NCBI GenBank assembly: GCA_963751165.1
Contig: CAVVTP010000004.1
Location: forward strand, 124,001-188,000
Reading direction: 5' to 3'
Source: Roseiarcus sp963751165
Lineage (GTDB): Bacteria > Pseudomonadota > Alphaproteobacteria > Rhizobiales > Beijerinckiaceae
Length of the DNA stretch: 64,000 bases
Shown here: positions 1 to 7,799 of the stretch, piece by piece
Numbering within the stretch: position 1 is the stretch's first letter
How the letters are laid out: each line of letters begins with the position of its first letter
The notes under the pieces: generated by a model
What the model saw: only the letters and a program-made list of their open reading frames with translations
Database searches by the model: none
What the model was told of the DNA's origin: nothing
Made by a program: the position numbers and the translations under genes

Positions 1-896
1 ACGGCCGACGTGAACAGCCTGATCCCGGCGATCGACCGCCTGCAGCGCCGCTTCCGCATCAACCGCGTCTGCGTCGTGGCCGACCGCGGCATGATCAGCG
101 CGGAGGCGATCGCCGAACTCGAAGCGCGAAGGCCTGCTCTATGTTCTCGGCGTGCGCGAGCGAACCGACAAACTGGTGCGCGAGCTCGTTCTCGACGATC
201 CCGCGCCGTTCGTTCCCTTCGTTCTGAGGAAGGAAAGGCGCGAGGTCGACTACGAGGCCAAGGGGCGGTGAAGCTCGCCGGACGGCGCTAGATCGTGTGC
301 CCAAACTTTACGAGATGAGCAAGGACGCCGCCAACCGCGCGACAATTGTCGCCGCCCTGGAGCGGCAGTTGAAGAAGGGCGACAAGAGCCGCGTCGGCAA
401 CAAGGGCTATCGCCGTTTCCTCGCCAACCCGCAGGGCGACGGCTTCGCCATCGACCGCGCCAAGGTCGAGGAGGACGCGAAGTTCGACGGCGTGTTCGTG
501 CTGCGGACCAATGCGCATCTCTCGCCGCTGGAGGCGATGCTCGTCTACAAACAACTCTGGACCGTTGAACGGACGTTTCGAACGACAAAAAGTCTGCTCG
601 ACACGCGGCCGATCTATCACAAGCTCGATGAAACGATCCGCGGCCACGTCGCCTGCAGCTTTCTCGCGCTCGTTCTGAAGAAGGAGCTGGAGGACCGCCT
701 CGCCTCGGCCGCCAACGGCGCCCGCGCCTCTTGGCCCGACGTGATCGCCGACCTCGACTCGCTGACCGCGACCGAGGTCGAGCAGGACGGCAAGCGCTTC
801 CTCATGCGCTCGGCCCCACGCCCCGGAACCAGCCTCGCGCTGTCCGCCCTCGGCGTCGCCCTGCCGCCGACGCTGCGCCAGATTGTGGACGCCTGA
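1..896 (+). pseudogene. IS1634-type (IS4-like) DDE transposase remnant
   Basis: The first 900 bases code, in several frames, for the C-terminal part of a DDE transposase like those of IS1634-type elements. The first frame holds the characteristic segment VVADRGMIS around the second catalytic aspartate. Near base 130 an extra base shifts the frame (the reading continues as GLLYVLGVRERTDK), a second lesion lies near 262, and an in-frame TAG stands where a tyrosine codon is expected near 290. The last 600 bases (from 297) read openly and contain the C-terminal E region (VERTFRTTKSLLDTRPIYH). The 5' part lies outside the window. Several independent lesions including a stop make this a decayed, inactive copy. 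Exact IS family is inferred from motif memory only. Confidence 0.75.
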
Positions 897-898
897 TT

Positions 899-1198
899 TA
901 CGCGCTCATTACGTTTTGTAGTGCCACGCCCGCGCCCCAGCGCGCTTTTCCGTGCGCGATCAAAGGCTTCGCTTCGCCGACTGTCGAAGATCAGTCAAAT
1001 TACAGGTCCTCTTGCGGACATACATAGCGGAAGCCTGCGCGACTCACTCTTGGTCCTTACGGTCTTCAACAAATATTAAATAAAATCAATGTGATATATA
1101 ACATACGTGACACTACATTTTCTCGTTCAGAGCCCCTCGGCGCCAATCATGTCAATATCTTAGATAACGCAGGCATGCCCCAACTGTAGAAGATCAGC
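899..1198. other. Non-coding AT-rich stretch after the transposase remnant
   Basis: No convincing gene is seen. Bases about 1060-1130 are strikingly rich in A and T compared with the surroundings (runs such as aaatattaaataaaatc), which could be the former end of the insertion element or a promoter region. I see no clear inverted repeat marking the IS end. Confidence 0.4.
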
Positions 1199-1423
1199 TT
1201 GACCGGAATTCTGGTCGTGACAAGACTTCTCGAAGAGTTCGACGCTGCGGATTTTCGCAGCGCCGAGCGCATTCTCGAGGCCATGCGGCGCCAAGGCCGC
1301 ACCGTTTCTGGCTATCCGCCGGGGGGCCCTGCGACTGCGATCGCGTCGTCCGCGCGATTCGCGCCGCCTTCGAGGCGAACCGCGAGACGTTCATCAACGG
1401 CGACGGCGATGCAATCGCGTTGA
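1199..1423 (+). pseudogene. Possible remnant of a small hypothetical gene
   Basis: A reading frame opening MTGILVVTRLLEEFDAADF has protein-like composition for about 40 residues, then turns into low-quality Arg/Ser-rich sequence after a run of G (near 1320). In another frame the same DNA continues with protein-like sequence (VVRAIRAAFEANRETF, about 1345-1392), suggesting a frameshift in the G run. No family is recognised. It may equally be a chance open frame. Confidence 0.25.
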
Positions 1424-1481
1424 AACGTTCAGCGACGGCTCCGAGTCAACCTGAAGTCATCCCGCTTCTCGGATCGCGAGC

Positions 1482-1910
1482 CTATCTCGGCTGGGCCGGC
1501 GGCTGCGGATTGTGGGCGGGGTCAGTGTCGTACTTCTTGAGCCGGGCGATGACCCCGGCTTCGGCGAGCGGCTCGAGGTCCGCCTCGAGCGCGTCGGCCG
1601 CCGCCTGGTCATAGACCTCCCGGCCCTCGACGTGGAGGGTGAAGGACTTGAGATATTTCTCCTTCTTCGCCGGGTTCTCGATCGTCGCCTTGGTCCAGGC
1701 GTAGAGCGGAAACTGGTCGACGCCGTGCTGCTCGGCCGCAGCGACATACTCGGCGAAGGCATCGTACTGGCGCTTCGCTACGGCGCGATGCCGCGCCAGC
1801 GCCGCGACGAGCGGCGCCAGCGCAGGCTCGGCCTGCCCGCGGGCCAGCGCCTCCGCCCGCTCAGCGTCGGCAAGATCGAAGCGGACCTGATATTGCAACG
1901 GCGCAGTCAT
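1482..1910 (-). CDS. Hypothetical protein, 142 aa
   Basis: The frame stays open further upstream, but the ATG at 1908-1910 giving MTAPLQYQVRF is preferred because residues before it look like untranslated, Arg/Pro-rich sequence. The product is soluble, acidic and alanine-rich, with a predicted helical N-terminal half (ADAERAEALARG...) and a more polar C-terminal half containing LKSFTLHVEGREVYDQAAA; it ends in a proline-rich tail. No signal peptide or membrane segment. I do not recognise the family. It lies downstream of, and in the same direction as, the exported protein at 2059-2457, but a terminator separates the two, so it is probably transcribed on its own. Confidence 0.55.
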   Translation of the reverse strand: MTAPLQYQVRFDLADAERAEALARGQAEPALAPLVAALARHRAVAKRQYDAFAEYVAAAEQHGVDQFPLYAWTKATIENPAKKEKYLKSFTLHVEGREVYDQAAADALEADLEPLAEAGVIARLKKYDTDPAHNPQPPAQPR

Positions 1911-2010
1911 GGGCGGCCTCCGGCTACGGATGGGCCCCATATACGGGGCGCCGTCGCCGAAATTACGGCGGTTCGGCTCGCAGCGCACCATCAGACACGC
2001 CGACGCTTTC

Positions 2011-2040
2011 AAAAAAGGAACCCGGCCCAAAGGGCCGGGC
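2011..2040 (-). terminator. Rho-independent terminator
   Basis: On the minus strand GCCCGGCCC, a three-base loop and GGGCCGGGT form a nearly perfect GC stem, followed by TTCCTTTTTT. It sits 19 bases past the stop of the exported protein at 2059-2457 and ahead of the next minus-strand gene, so it ends that transcript. Confidence 0.85.
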
Positions 2041-2058
2041 GCCACGGGTAGGGGCTGG

Positions 2059-2457
2059 TCAGCTGTTCCTCACGGCAAGCTGCTTGTCGAGGGCCTCGAC
2101 CTGGAACCGCAGCAAGCGAGCCTCGACGCTCTCGCTGCGGCCTTCCAGCCTCAGCCTGACGAGCTCGAAGCGGAGCCGTCGGATCTCCCGTTCGATGCGA
2201 AGCACCTCGCGGATTTTGACAGTCTTCAGGCGGCTGGTGTTGGTCTTGTCGATCGTCTTCGAGGTCTTGTCCTGCCAGTTCTCGACGTTCTGATGGTCAC
2301 CGTCGTGATCGACGGTCATCGTCTGGTGGCTCATGTCGCCCATGTGGTCGCCCGCGCCGCCCATTCCGAAGAAGTGGCCGCCCATTCCATGGGCAAAGGC
2401 CGGCGCCGAGAGAGCGAGGAATGCGGCCGAGACGATGATCTTAGCTCCGATGTTCAT
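2059..2457 (-). CDS. Small exported His/Met-rich protein with C-terminal coiled coil, 132 aa
   Basis: The ATG at 2455-2457 is chosen because AAGGAAA precedes it closely and it gives a classical Sec signal peptide (MNIGAKIIVSAAFLALSAPAFAHG) cleaved near residue 23. The mature N-terminus is rich in Gly, His, Met and Asp (residues about 24-60: HGMGGHFFGMGGAGDHMGDM and following), a composition often seen in periplasmic metal-binding proteins. The C-terminal 60 residues form a charged heptad-like helix (LRIEREIRRLRFELVRLRLEGR), probably a coiled coil. Single-gene unit with its own terminator. The family is not recognised; periplasmic copper or other metal binding is an inference from composition only. 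Confidence 0.65.
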   Translation of the reverse strand: MNIGAKIIVSAAFLALSAPAFAHGMGGHFFGMGGAGDHMGDMSHQTMTVDHDGDHQNVENWQDKTSKTIDKTNTSRLKTVKIREVLRIEREIRRLRFELVRLRLEGRSESVEARLLRFQVEALDKQLAVRNS

Positions 2458-2828
2458 GACACAATTTCCTTCTTGGTTCGTCGTCGCGGCGCTGATCGGG
2501 ACGCTTCGCTGCGGGACCATCCCGAAAGCTTGTCGACGTCCCGGCGCCGTCGATGACGCCACTTTTGACGTCTCTCGCTCTGGACCGTTGTGGGAAAAGT
2601 CACATGCCGTGCGGCGGGCCGAACGCGGCTGCCCACAACGCCGAGCGTCGTCCATTTTGCAATCCCAGGCCGATTTCCGGAGGAACGGCCGGACACGCGC
2701 CTGCGCGGGCAGCCAGTCGAAGATTAACGGGGGATTAAAAAATTATGGACATCCTGTAATGTTCGTGCTTGAAAAACGAGTGGCCTCGGAAGGGGAGACG
2801 GACGGGGAGCCGGGGCCACGCGATAGCA
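2458..2828. other. Long non-coding gap with possible small-RNA gene at its right end
   Basis: No frame here has protein-like composition. The left part is the untranslated region of the exported protein gene. Around 2720-2765 there is an A/T-rich patch (ttaacgggggattaaaaaattatgg) that could hold a plus-strand promoter for a short transcript ending at the terminator 2829-2869. No canonical -35/-10 pair with good spacing could be fixed. Confidence 0.3.
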
Positions 2829-2869
2829 GAGCGGCTCGAGGGATTGCGCCTCGGGCCGCTCCTGTTTTT
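2829..2869 (+). terminator. Orphan rho-independent terminator
   Basis: GAGCGGC plus TCGAGG pairs across a short loop with CCTCGG plus GCCGCTC, and the stem is followed by CTGTTTTT on the plus strand. No plus-strand coding gene lies upstream for more than 1.4 kb. On the minus strand there is no T run, so orientation is clear. It may terminate a small non-coding RNA starting somewhere after 2720. Confidence 0.7.
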
Positions 2870-3171
2870 GCCGAGGCGAATGCGCTGTCCAATGTAAGCT
2901 GCATTGAAAGGCGGTGCGCGGCGCCGCGAAAAAGGCGCACCTGACGGCCGTATGATCTTAATTCACGGGCGCATCCATCGCTTCTTTTACTTCGTCGTAA
3001 CGCCACAACTGCCTAGCGTGCATCAATTTCTGTCTTGGAGATCTGAGGTCAACTTAGTTCTGACACAATTTTAACGCATTGCTCCCCGGTGGGGACTACC
3101 TGATCGGGGGAGCCGGGCGGCTAGCGAGAGATGCGGCTGCGCGGGAGTCCGTTGAGAACGGGTGGAACGCC

Positions 3172-3363
3172 ATGAGCTTTTTCGCGCTTCTCTCTTCCTT
3201 CGCGCTCGGCTTGTGTGTCGGCGGCGCTGGCGGAATTGTCCTCGGCTTCGTCTGGTATGAGCGCAAGTGCGGGCTGCTTTCCGATCATAGCGGCCGACGG
3301 GCGGCTGCGATCAGGTATCAACTCGACGACATCTACGGTCCCTACGCCCGAAGGGGCGACTGA
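3172..3363 (+). CDS. Small single-pass membrane protein, 63 aa
   Basis: The ATG at 3172 is chosen because GGTGGAA lies just upstream and the frame before it is not protein-like. The protein begins with a hydrophobic, glycine-rich segment (residues about 3-26) that contains LGLCVGGAGGIVLG, a pattern of small residues suited to helix packing, followed by a charged cytoplasmic-like tail with DDIYGPYARRGD. A related segment occurs in the convergent small gene at 3469-3603. No known family recognised. Function unknown; a membrane microprotein is the only call supported. Confidence 0.5.
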   Translation: MSFFALLSSFALGLCVGGAGGIVLGFVWYERKCGLLSDHSGRRAAAIRYQLDDIYGPYARRGD

Positions 3364-3468
3364 GGATCCGGCACGATGTCAATCCGCGAAGGCGGCGTTC
3401 TCCATGGGGCTGGGACGAGGGGCGCGCCTGAAGACGGACTGCCGCTGCTGAAGACAGTTGGGCGCTCG

Positions 3469-3603
3469 CTATCCTGGCCGCGCGGGGGTCTTGAAGTTGG
3501 CGTGTCGCAGTCTGTTGAGGAAATAGCCGACTGCAATTCCGCCAGCGGCGCCCACACAAGTACCGAGCATATAAGCGTAGAGAGATGCGACCGAGCCGAC
3601 CAT
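3469..3603 (-). CDS. Small single-pass membrane protein, 44 aa, related to the facing gene
   Basis: The ATG at 3601-3603 has GGGGAAG in front at ribosome-binding distance; a longer frame exists upstream but looks non-coding. The product is one hydrophobic glycine-rich helix (residues about 5-28, containing LGTCVGAAGGIAVGYFL) and a short basic tail. Its core LG-x-CVG-x-AGGI-x-x-G matches that of the 63-residue protein at 3172-3363, which faces it. The two look like diverged copies. No function is known to me. Confidence 0.45.
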   Translation of the reverse strand: MVGSVASLYAYMLGTCVGAAGGIAVGYFLNRLRHANFKTPARPG

Positions 3604-3865
3604 TGCCGCTTCCCCGAGGTCCCAGATAAACAAGGTGACGAGACGTTCGTACAATCCACACAGTTGTAATTCTGTCAAGTGCTTTCCGTGTTACCTTTGT
3701 CGTTTCAATGGTCCGGAACGCGTTCCGAAGTTTCCTCTGCGGAAGCTGATTGGCTTATCCTAATCGCAAGGTCCTCGCGCCGGAATTCCGCATCGCGGCC
3801 ATCGCGCCGAAATCATGATTGCGGGCGGGCCAATGGCGGTTCGACTCGGCGGCTCTTTTTGCGGC

Positions 3866-4129
3866 TTAAGCGTCCACGCGCCAGCCCTCGATACGCAAGG
3901 CAAAATGATACAGGCCGCAAGCCCGCTTCAATTCGTCGCTTTCTCGCAGGGCATAGACGACGACATCGTGGCCGCCGACGATTGCGAACTCGATCTCGCG
4001 CAGGTGCGGAAACTGGGCGTAGAAGCTGTGCAGCCGGATCGCCCCTTCCGTTTGAGCGTACATTCGCCGAAAGCGCATGCGCGCAGGGGCCACGCGGGCA
4101 GGGGGCAACCTGATCTCTTCCAAGGGCAT
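3866..4129 (-). CDS. Hypothetical protein, 87 aa
   Basis: The frame starts with ATG at 4127-4129 and has balanced, protein-like composition with a plausible alpha/beta pattern (residues about 45-60 FAIVGGHDVVVYALRE). No signal peptide or membrane segment. No strong ribosome-binding site is visible, and the gap of 200 bases to the DUF2147 gene upstream shows nothing else. Unknown family; it could be a chance open frame in GC-rich DNA, but the composition is better than that of overlapping frames. Confidence 0.45.
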   Translation of the reverse strand: MPLEEIRLPPARVAPARMRFRRMYAQTEGAIRLHSFYAQFPHLREIEFAIVGGHDVVVYALRESDELKRACGLYHFALRIEGWRVDA

Positions 4130-4328
4130 TTCTGGCTGCGTCCAAAACGTTCATGCAAGCGCCATCCAGGTAAGCAAAGCGTATGCCAGCCCGGCGAACG
4201 AGGCGAAGAGATCGGTGCGCGAGTTTGGGATCTTTCGACTGGCGCCACCCTCGCCCAAAAAGGAGCCATCCGCCTGCATGTCGAGCGGGCAGCGACAGGA
4301 AGCGGCTTCGTTCGGCTGCCGGCCCCCC

Positions 4329-4700
4329 TCAGCGCGCCCGGCTCCAGCCCATCGACTTGCAGATGAGTCCGCCTAGCACACAGCCGGCGGTCGTCAGGCG
4401 GTCGCCCGAAAGGGTCATCTTGCCGCTATAGGTTCTGCCGTCCTCCGGATTGAAGGCCTTCCCCGCCCAGATGTTGTCGCCTTGCGGCTTCATGCCGAAG
4501 AATACCTGTTGCCCGACTTTCCCCGGATCGTTCTTCGGATCGCGAAGCCAGGATATCGAGCCGCAGACCGCATCGCCCCCGCAGCCGGCAAAGTGCACCT
4601 TGGCCTTGCCGTCGTCGCGCGCCCACTCGCCCCTCACGTCGGCCGAATGAGCCGCCGCCGACGTCAGAACGACAGCGATCGCAGCCAAAAAACGCAGCAT
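4329..4700 (-). CDS. DUF2147 family exported protein, 123 aa
   Basis: The ATG at 4698-4700 follows GGGAGGGAAGC, a strong ribosome-binding site, and begins a signal peptide (MLRFLAAIAVVLTSAAAHSA) cleaved near residue 20. The mature part has the DUF2147 plan: a WARDDGKAKVHF start, the Cys-rich CGGDAVCGSISWL, then the F-NPEDGRTYSGKM repeat-like beta strands and a final GCVLGGLICKSMGW. Family members are small beta-barrel-like periplasmic proteins of unknown role, common in alphaproteobacteria. Length is slightly short for the family. Single gene, not obviously in an operon with the efflux pair beyond it, which ends about 100 bases upstream on the same strand. Confidence 0.85.
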   Translation of the reverse strand: MLRFLAAIAVVLTSAAAHSADVRGEWARDDGKAKVHFAGCGGDAVCGSISWLRDPKNDPGKVGQQVFFGMKPQGDNIWAGKAFNPEDGRTYSGKMTLSGDRLTTAGCVLGGLICKSMGWSRAR

Positions 4701-4799
4701 GCTTCCCTCCCGTGCTCTTCTCGAGCTTGCGCGCATTTGCGCGAAGGCAACTCGCCGCGTCAAGCCGACGCCTGCTGCTCCGTTCAGCTTCCCCGGCGT

Positions 4800-6419
4800 C
4801 TAATGCGACGGCGCCCCCCTTCGCGGGGCCGCCTTCAGGTCGACCCGCTGCAGGAGGAAGGAGGCGGGGACGAGCAGCAGGGCGAACAGCGCCAGCGCCC
4901 CGAACACGTCGATATAGGCGAAGAAGGTCGCCTGGTTCAAAAGCGTCTGGCCGATCCAGGCCACCGCCTGGCGCTGAGCTTCAACCGCGCTCGACCCGTG
5001 CTGGGCAAAATAGGCCGAAGCGAGCTTGAGCGTGTGGGCATAGGCGAGCGACGAGGGGGTGATGTTCGCATCGAGGCGCGCCTGATGGAACTGCTCCCGT
5101 CGCGCCAGCAGGGTCTGAACCGCCGAAATGCCAATGCTGCCGCCGAGATTGCGGGCGACGTTGATCAGCGCCGACGCCTGTCCCGATTTTCCCCATGGCA
5201 GCCCGACGTAGGAATAGCTCGTGATCGTCAGGAACAGGAACGGAATTCCGGCCATCTGGAAGACCCGCGCCCAGACGAACCAGTCGAAGTCCGCGCCAGG
5301 CGACAGCGCGGTGAAGTGATAGAGCGCGATCGAAATCGCCAGCAGCGCCCCCGCCATCATGTATCGCGGCTGAACGAAGCGGCTGATCTGCCCGGCCGCC
5401 AACATGCTCGTCATCGACGCAAAGCCTCCCGGCATCAGCGAGAGACCGGCCAGCGTGGCGGTGTAGTCGAAATTTTCCTGCAGCAATTGGGGCATGAGCT
5501 GCGTGGTGCCGAACAGGACCGCGCCGACTGCCATCATGATGAAGAACGACGTACCGAACTGACGACGCCCTATCAGGCTGATGTCCACGATCGGATCGTC
5601 GCGTGTAAGCTCCCACGGCACGAACGCGAGAAACGCCACGCCCGCCACAATCGCGCAGACGATGATGAAGGTCGATTTGAACCAGTCGTCCTGCTGTCCC
5701 TTGTCGAGTACGATCTCCAGGAAGCCGAGCGCCAGCCCCACCAGCACGAAGCCGACCCAGTCGATGCGGAGGCCCCCCCGCCACAGCGCCAGACGTTCTC
5801 TCACCAGGGCCGGGGGTTCGTCGACAAACGTTGCGACAAGCGCGAGCGACAATGCGCCGACCGGCACGTTGATGAAAAAAATCCAATGCCAGGAGACATT
5901 GTCGGTGATATAACCACCGATCGTCGGCCCGAGCGCCGGCGCGACAATGACGGCCACTCCGTAGGCTGCGAAGGCTTGCGCCCGCTTCGACGGCGGGAAA
6001 GAATCGGCCAGCATCGCCTGTTCGCTCGGCGCCATGCCGCCGCCTCCGATGCCCTGGAGCACGCGGGCCGCGATCAGGAACATGAGATTCGGCGCGATCC
6101 CGCACAAAAAGGAGGCGCCGGTGAACAGTCCGACCGACAGCATGTAGAACCGCTTCCGGCCGATGACGTCGGACAGCCAGCCGCTGATCGGCAGGATGAC
6201 GGCGTTGGCCACCAGATAGCTGGTGAGGATCCAAGTGGCCTCGTCGACGCTCGTTCCGAGCGCTCCGGCGATATTCAAGAGCGAGACATTGGCGATCGAG
6301 GTGTCGAGCACCGTCATGAACGTCGCCATCGACAGGATGATCGTGATGAGCCACGGGTTGTGCGATCCTGCGGCCGAGCGGCTCAACTCCCAACCCGACT
6401 CAGCTGGAATAGCCGTCAT
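4800..6419 (-). CDS. DHA2-family multidrug efflux MFS transporter (EmrB/QacA type), 539 aa
   Basis: Inner-membrane proton-driven drug exporter. The start is fixed by the overlap ATGA with the upstream HlyD-type gene. It gives a short cytoplasmic N-terminus and the typical first helix and motif D1 (MATFMTVLDTSIANVSLLNI), followed by motif A (GWLSDVIGRKRFYM), motif C (AYGVAVIVAPALGPTIGGYI) and 14 predicted helices, ending in a basic tail. The length matches EmrB (about 510-540). Co-translated with the EmrA-like adaptor at 6416-7597; together they would form a tripartite pump with an outer-membrane channel encoded elsewhere. No TetR or MarR regulator is adjacent. Substrate cannot be read from sequence. 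Confidence 0.93.
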   Translation of the reverse strand: MTAIPAESGWELSRSAAGSHNPWLITIILSMATFMTVLDTSIANVSLLNIAGALGTSVDEATWILTSYLVANAVILPISGWLSDVIGRKRFYMLSVGLFTGASFLCGIAPNLMFLIAARVLQGIGGGGMAPSEQAMLADSFPPSKRAQAFAAYGVAVIVAPALGPTIGGYITDNVSWHWIFFINVPVGALSLALVATFVDEPPALVRERLALWRGGLRIDWVGFVLVGLALGFLEIVLDKGQQDDWFKSTFIIVCAIVAGVAFLAFVPWELTRDDPIVDISLIGRRQFGTSFFIMMAVGAVLFGTTQLMPQLLQENFDYTATLAGLSLMPGGFASMTSMLAAGQISRFVQPRYMMAGALLAISIALYHFTALSPGADFDWFVWARVFQMAGIPFLFLTITSYSYVGLPWGKSGQASALINVARNLGGSIGISAVQTLLARREQFHQARLDANITPSSLAYAHTLKLASAYFAQHGSSAVEAQRQAVAWIGQTLLNQATFFAYIDVFGALALFALLLVPASFLLQRVDLKAAPRRGAPSH

Positions 6420-7597
6420 TTCACCTGGACCGACGGCGTCACCGACATGCCAGGACCGAGCAAGAGGTCGGGCTGTTTGTTGAACACGAGTTTCACCGGC
6501 ACGCGCTGCACGACCTTGACGTAGTTGCCGGTCGCATTCTCCGCCGGAAGCAGGCTGAAGGCGGTGCCGCTGCCCGCCTGAAAGCTTTGGACATGGCCAG
6601 GAAAACACTTGCCGTAGGCGTCGATACAGAGTGTGGCGGGGTCGCCGACATGCATGTCGGCCAGCTGCGTCTCGCGATAATTGGCGGTCACCCAGACGTG
6701 GAGCGGGACGATCTCCATGAACGTTTGCCCGGGCGTGGCGTAGTCTCCTTTCGCGGCGGTCAATTGCGTCACGTGGCCCTCGAACGGCGCGACAATGACG
6801 GCGCGGGACAGATTGGCCTCCGCCTGGGCGAGCTGAGCCTCCGCCGCGTTGCGCTGCGCTTCGCCGGTCTGACGCTGAGCGGCAAACACTGCGAGGTGAC
6901 GTTTCGCCTCAGTGAGGCCCGCCTCGGCCGCGTCCAGCGCAGCCTGCTTCTGGATGAGGTCGGAATTGGTCTGCTGGGCCTGCTGCAATGTCCCAGCGCC
7001 TTGTTTCAGCAGGGTTTCGGCTCGTTGATACTGGTCCTTGGAATAAGTGAGGGCTGCCTCCGCCTGCATCACCTGCTCGGACATTTGATTGACTGTCGCC
7101 CGCTGCGCAGTCGTCTGAGCTTCGGCGGAGGTAATTGTCGCCTCGGCTTGGGCGATTTGCGCCTTCGCCTGGGCCACCGCGGCGACGTAATCGCGATCGT
7201 CGAGCCGCAGAAGGATCTGCCCGGGCTTCACGATCTCGTTGTCGGTTACGGGGACGTCCGTGATCGCGGCGGACACCTGCGCACTGATCGCGCTCGGGTG
7301 GGCGTCGATGAAGGCGTCGTCGGTATCTGCGTATTGGCTGGCGTTCAGCCAATACGCAACCCCCCCGGCGATCACAGCCAGAATGAGAAAGGCGACCGCG
7401 GCCGTTGCGAGCTTATGGCGGGCGACCCAAGAACGGCCGCCGCCCTTCCCAGTCTTCTCTTTCTTTTCCTGCTTTGTGCCCGGCTGATCAGCGTCGGGAG
7501 CGGGCGGGCGCTCCGCGACGTCCTCTTTGGAGGTGGGAGCCCGGAATCTGCCTTCGTCTCGCACGGCGGGGGATTTTTCGCCTCGCGTTGCCGTCAC
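6416..7597 (-). CDS. HlyD/EmrA-type membrane fusion protein, 393 aa
   Basis: Periplasmic adaptor linking the inner-membrane pump to an outer-membrane channel. A basic, charged N-terminal cytoplasmic region of about 60 residues rich in Lys and Glu precedes one transmembrane helix (about 62-84, LATAAVAFLILAVIAGGVAYW). Then come the lipoyl-like half motif (about 90-130, with DTDDAFIDAHPSAISAQVS), a long Ala/Gln-rich coiled-coil hairpin (about 135-265) and the second lipoyl half with IVAPFEGHVTQLTAAKGDY, then a beta-barrel region. This is the EmrA plan. It overlaps the pump gene by 4 bases. Upstream 200 bases show no regulator. Confidence 0.93.
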   Translation of the reverse strand: MTATRGEKSPAVRDEGRFRAPTSKEDVAERPPAPDADQPGTKQEKKEKTGKGGGRSWVARHKLATAAVAFLILAVIAGGVAYWLNASQYADTDDAFIDAHPSAISAQVSAAITDVPVTDNEIVKPGQILLRLDDRDYVAAVAQAKAQIAQAEATITSAEAQTTAQRATVNQMSEQVMQAEAALTYSKDQYQRAETLLKQGAGTLQQAQQTNSDLIQKQAALDAAEAGLTEAKRHLAVFAAQRQTGEAQRNAAEAQLAQAEANLSRAVIVAPFEGHVTQLTAAKGDYATPGQTFMEIVPLHVWVTANYRETQLADMHVGDPATLCIDAYGKCFPGHVQSFQAGSGTAFSLLPAENATGNYVKVVQRVPVKLVFNKQPDLLLGPGMSVTPSVQVK

Positions 7598-7799
7598 GTC
7601 GACCTCCGGTCCCGACTAACAGCCCCGCCGCAAACTTGTTCCGCCGACTATTCCATTAGCTAGTTGTTGGATCGAGCCGAGGCAACGCTTTGCGATGGCG
7701 GCGGGTTCCCGCCAATTCGGCCGTTCACCAAAGGTCAAAGTGCAACAGTTTGCAGGCTGTCAAGGAAAGCTCGGCGAGCCTGAGACGAGCCTGCGCCAA

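Noticed and set aside
2743..3006. Minus-strand frame of 87 residues across the orphan terminator
   Set aside because: Arg/Ser-rich, no ribosome-binding site, and it crosses a strong hairpin.
4482..6524. 680-residue plus-strand frame over the efflux pump
   Set aside because: Antisense to a clear MFS transporter; composition is Arg/Asp/Gln-rich, as expected of the reverse complement of GC-rich coding DNA.
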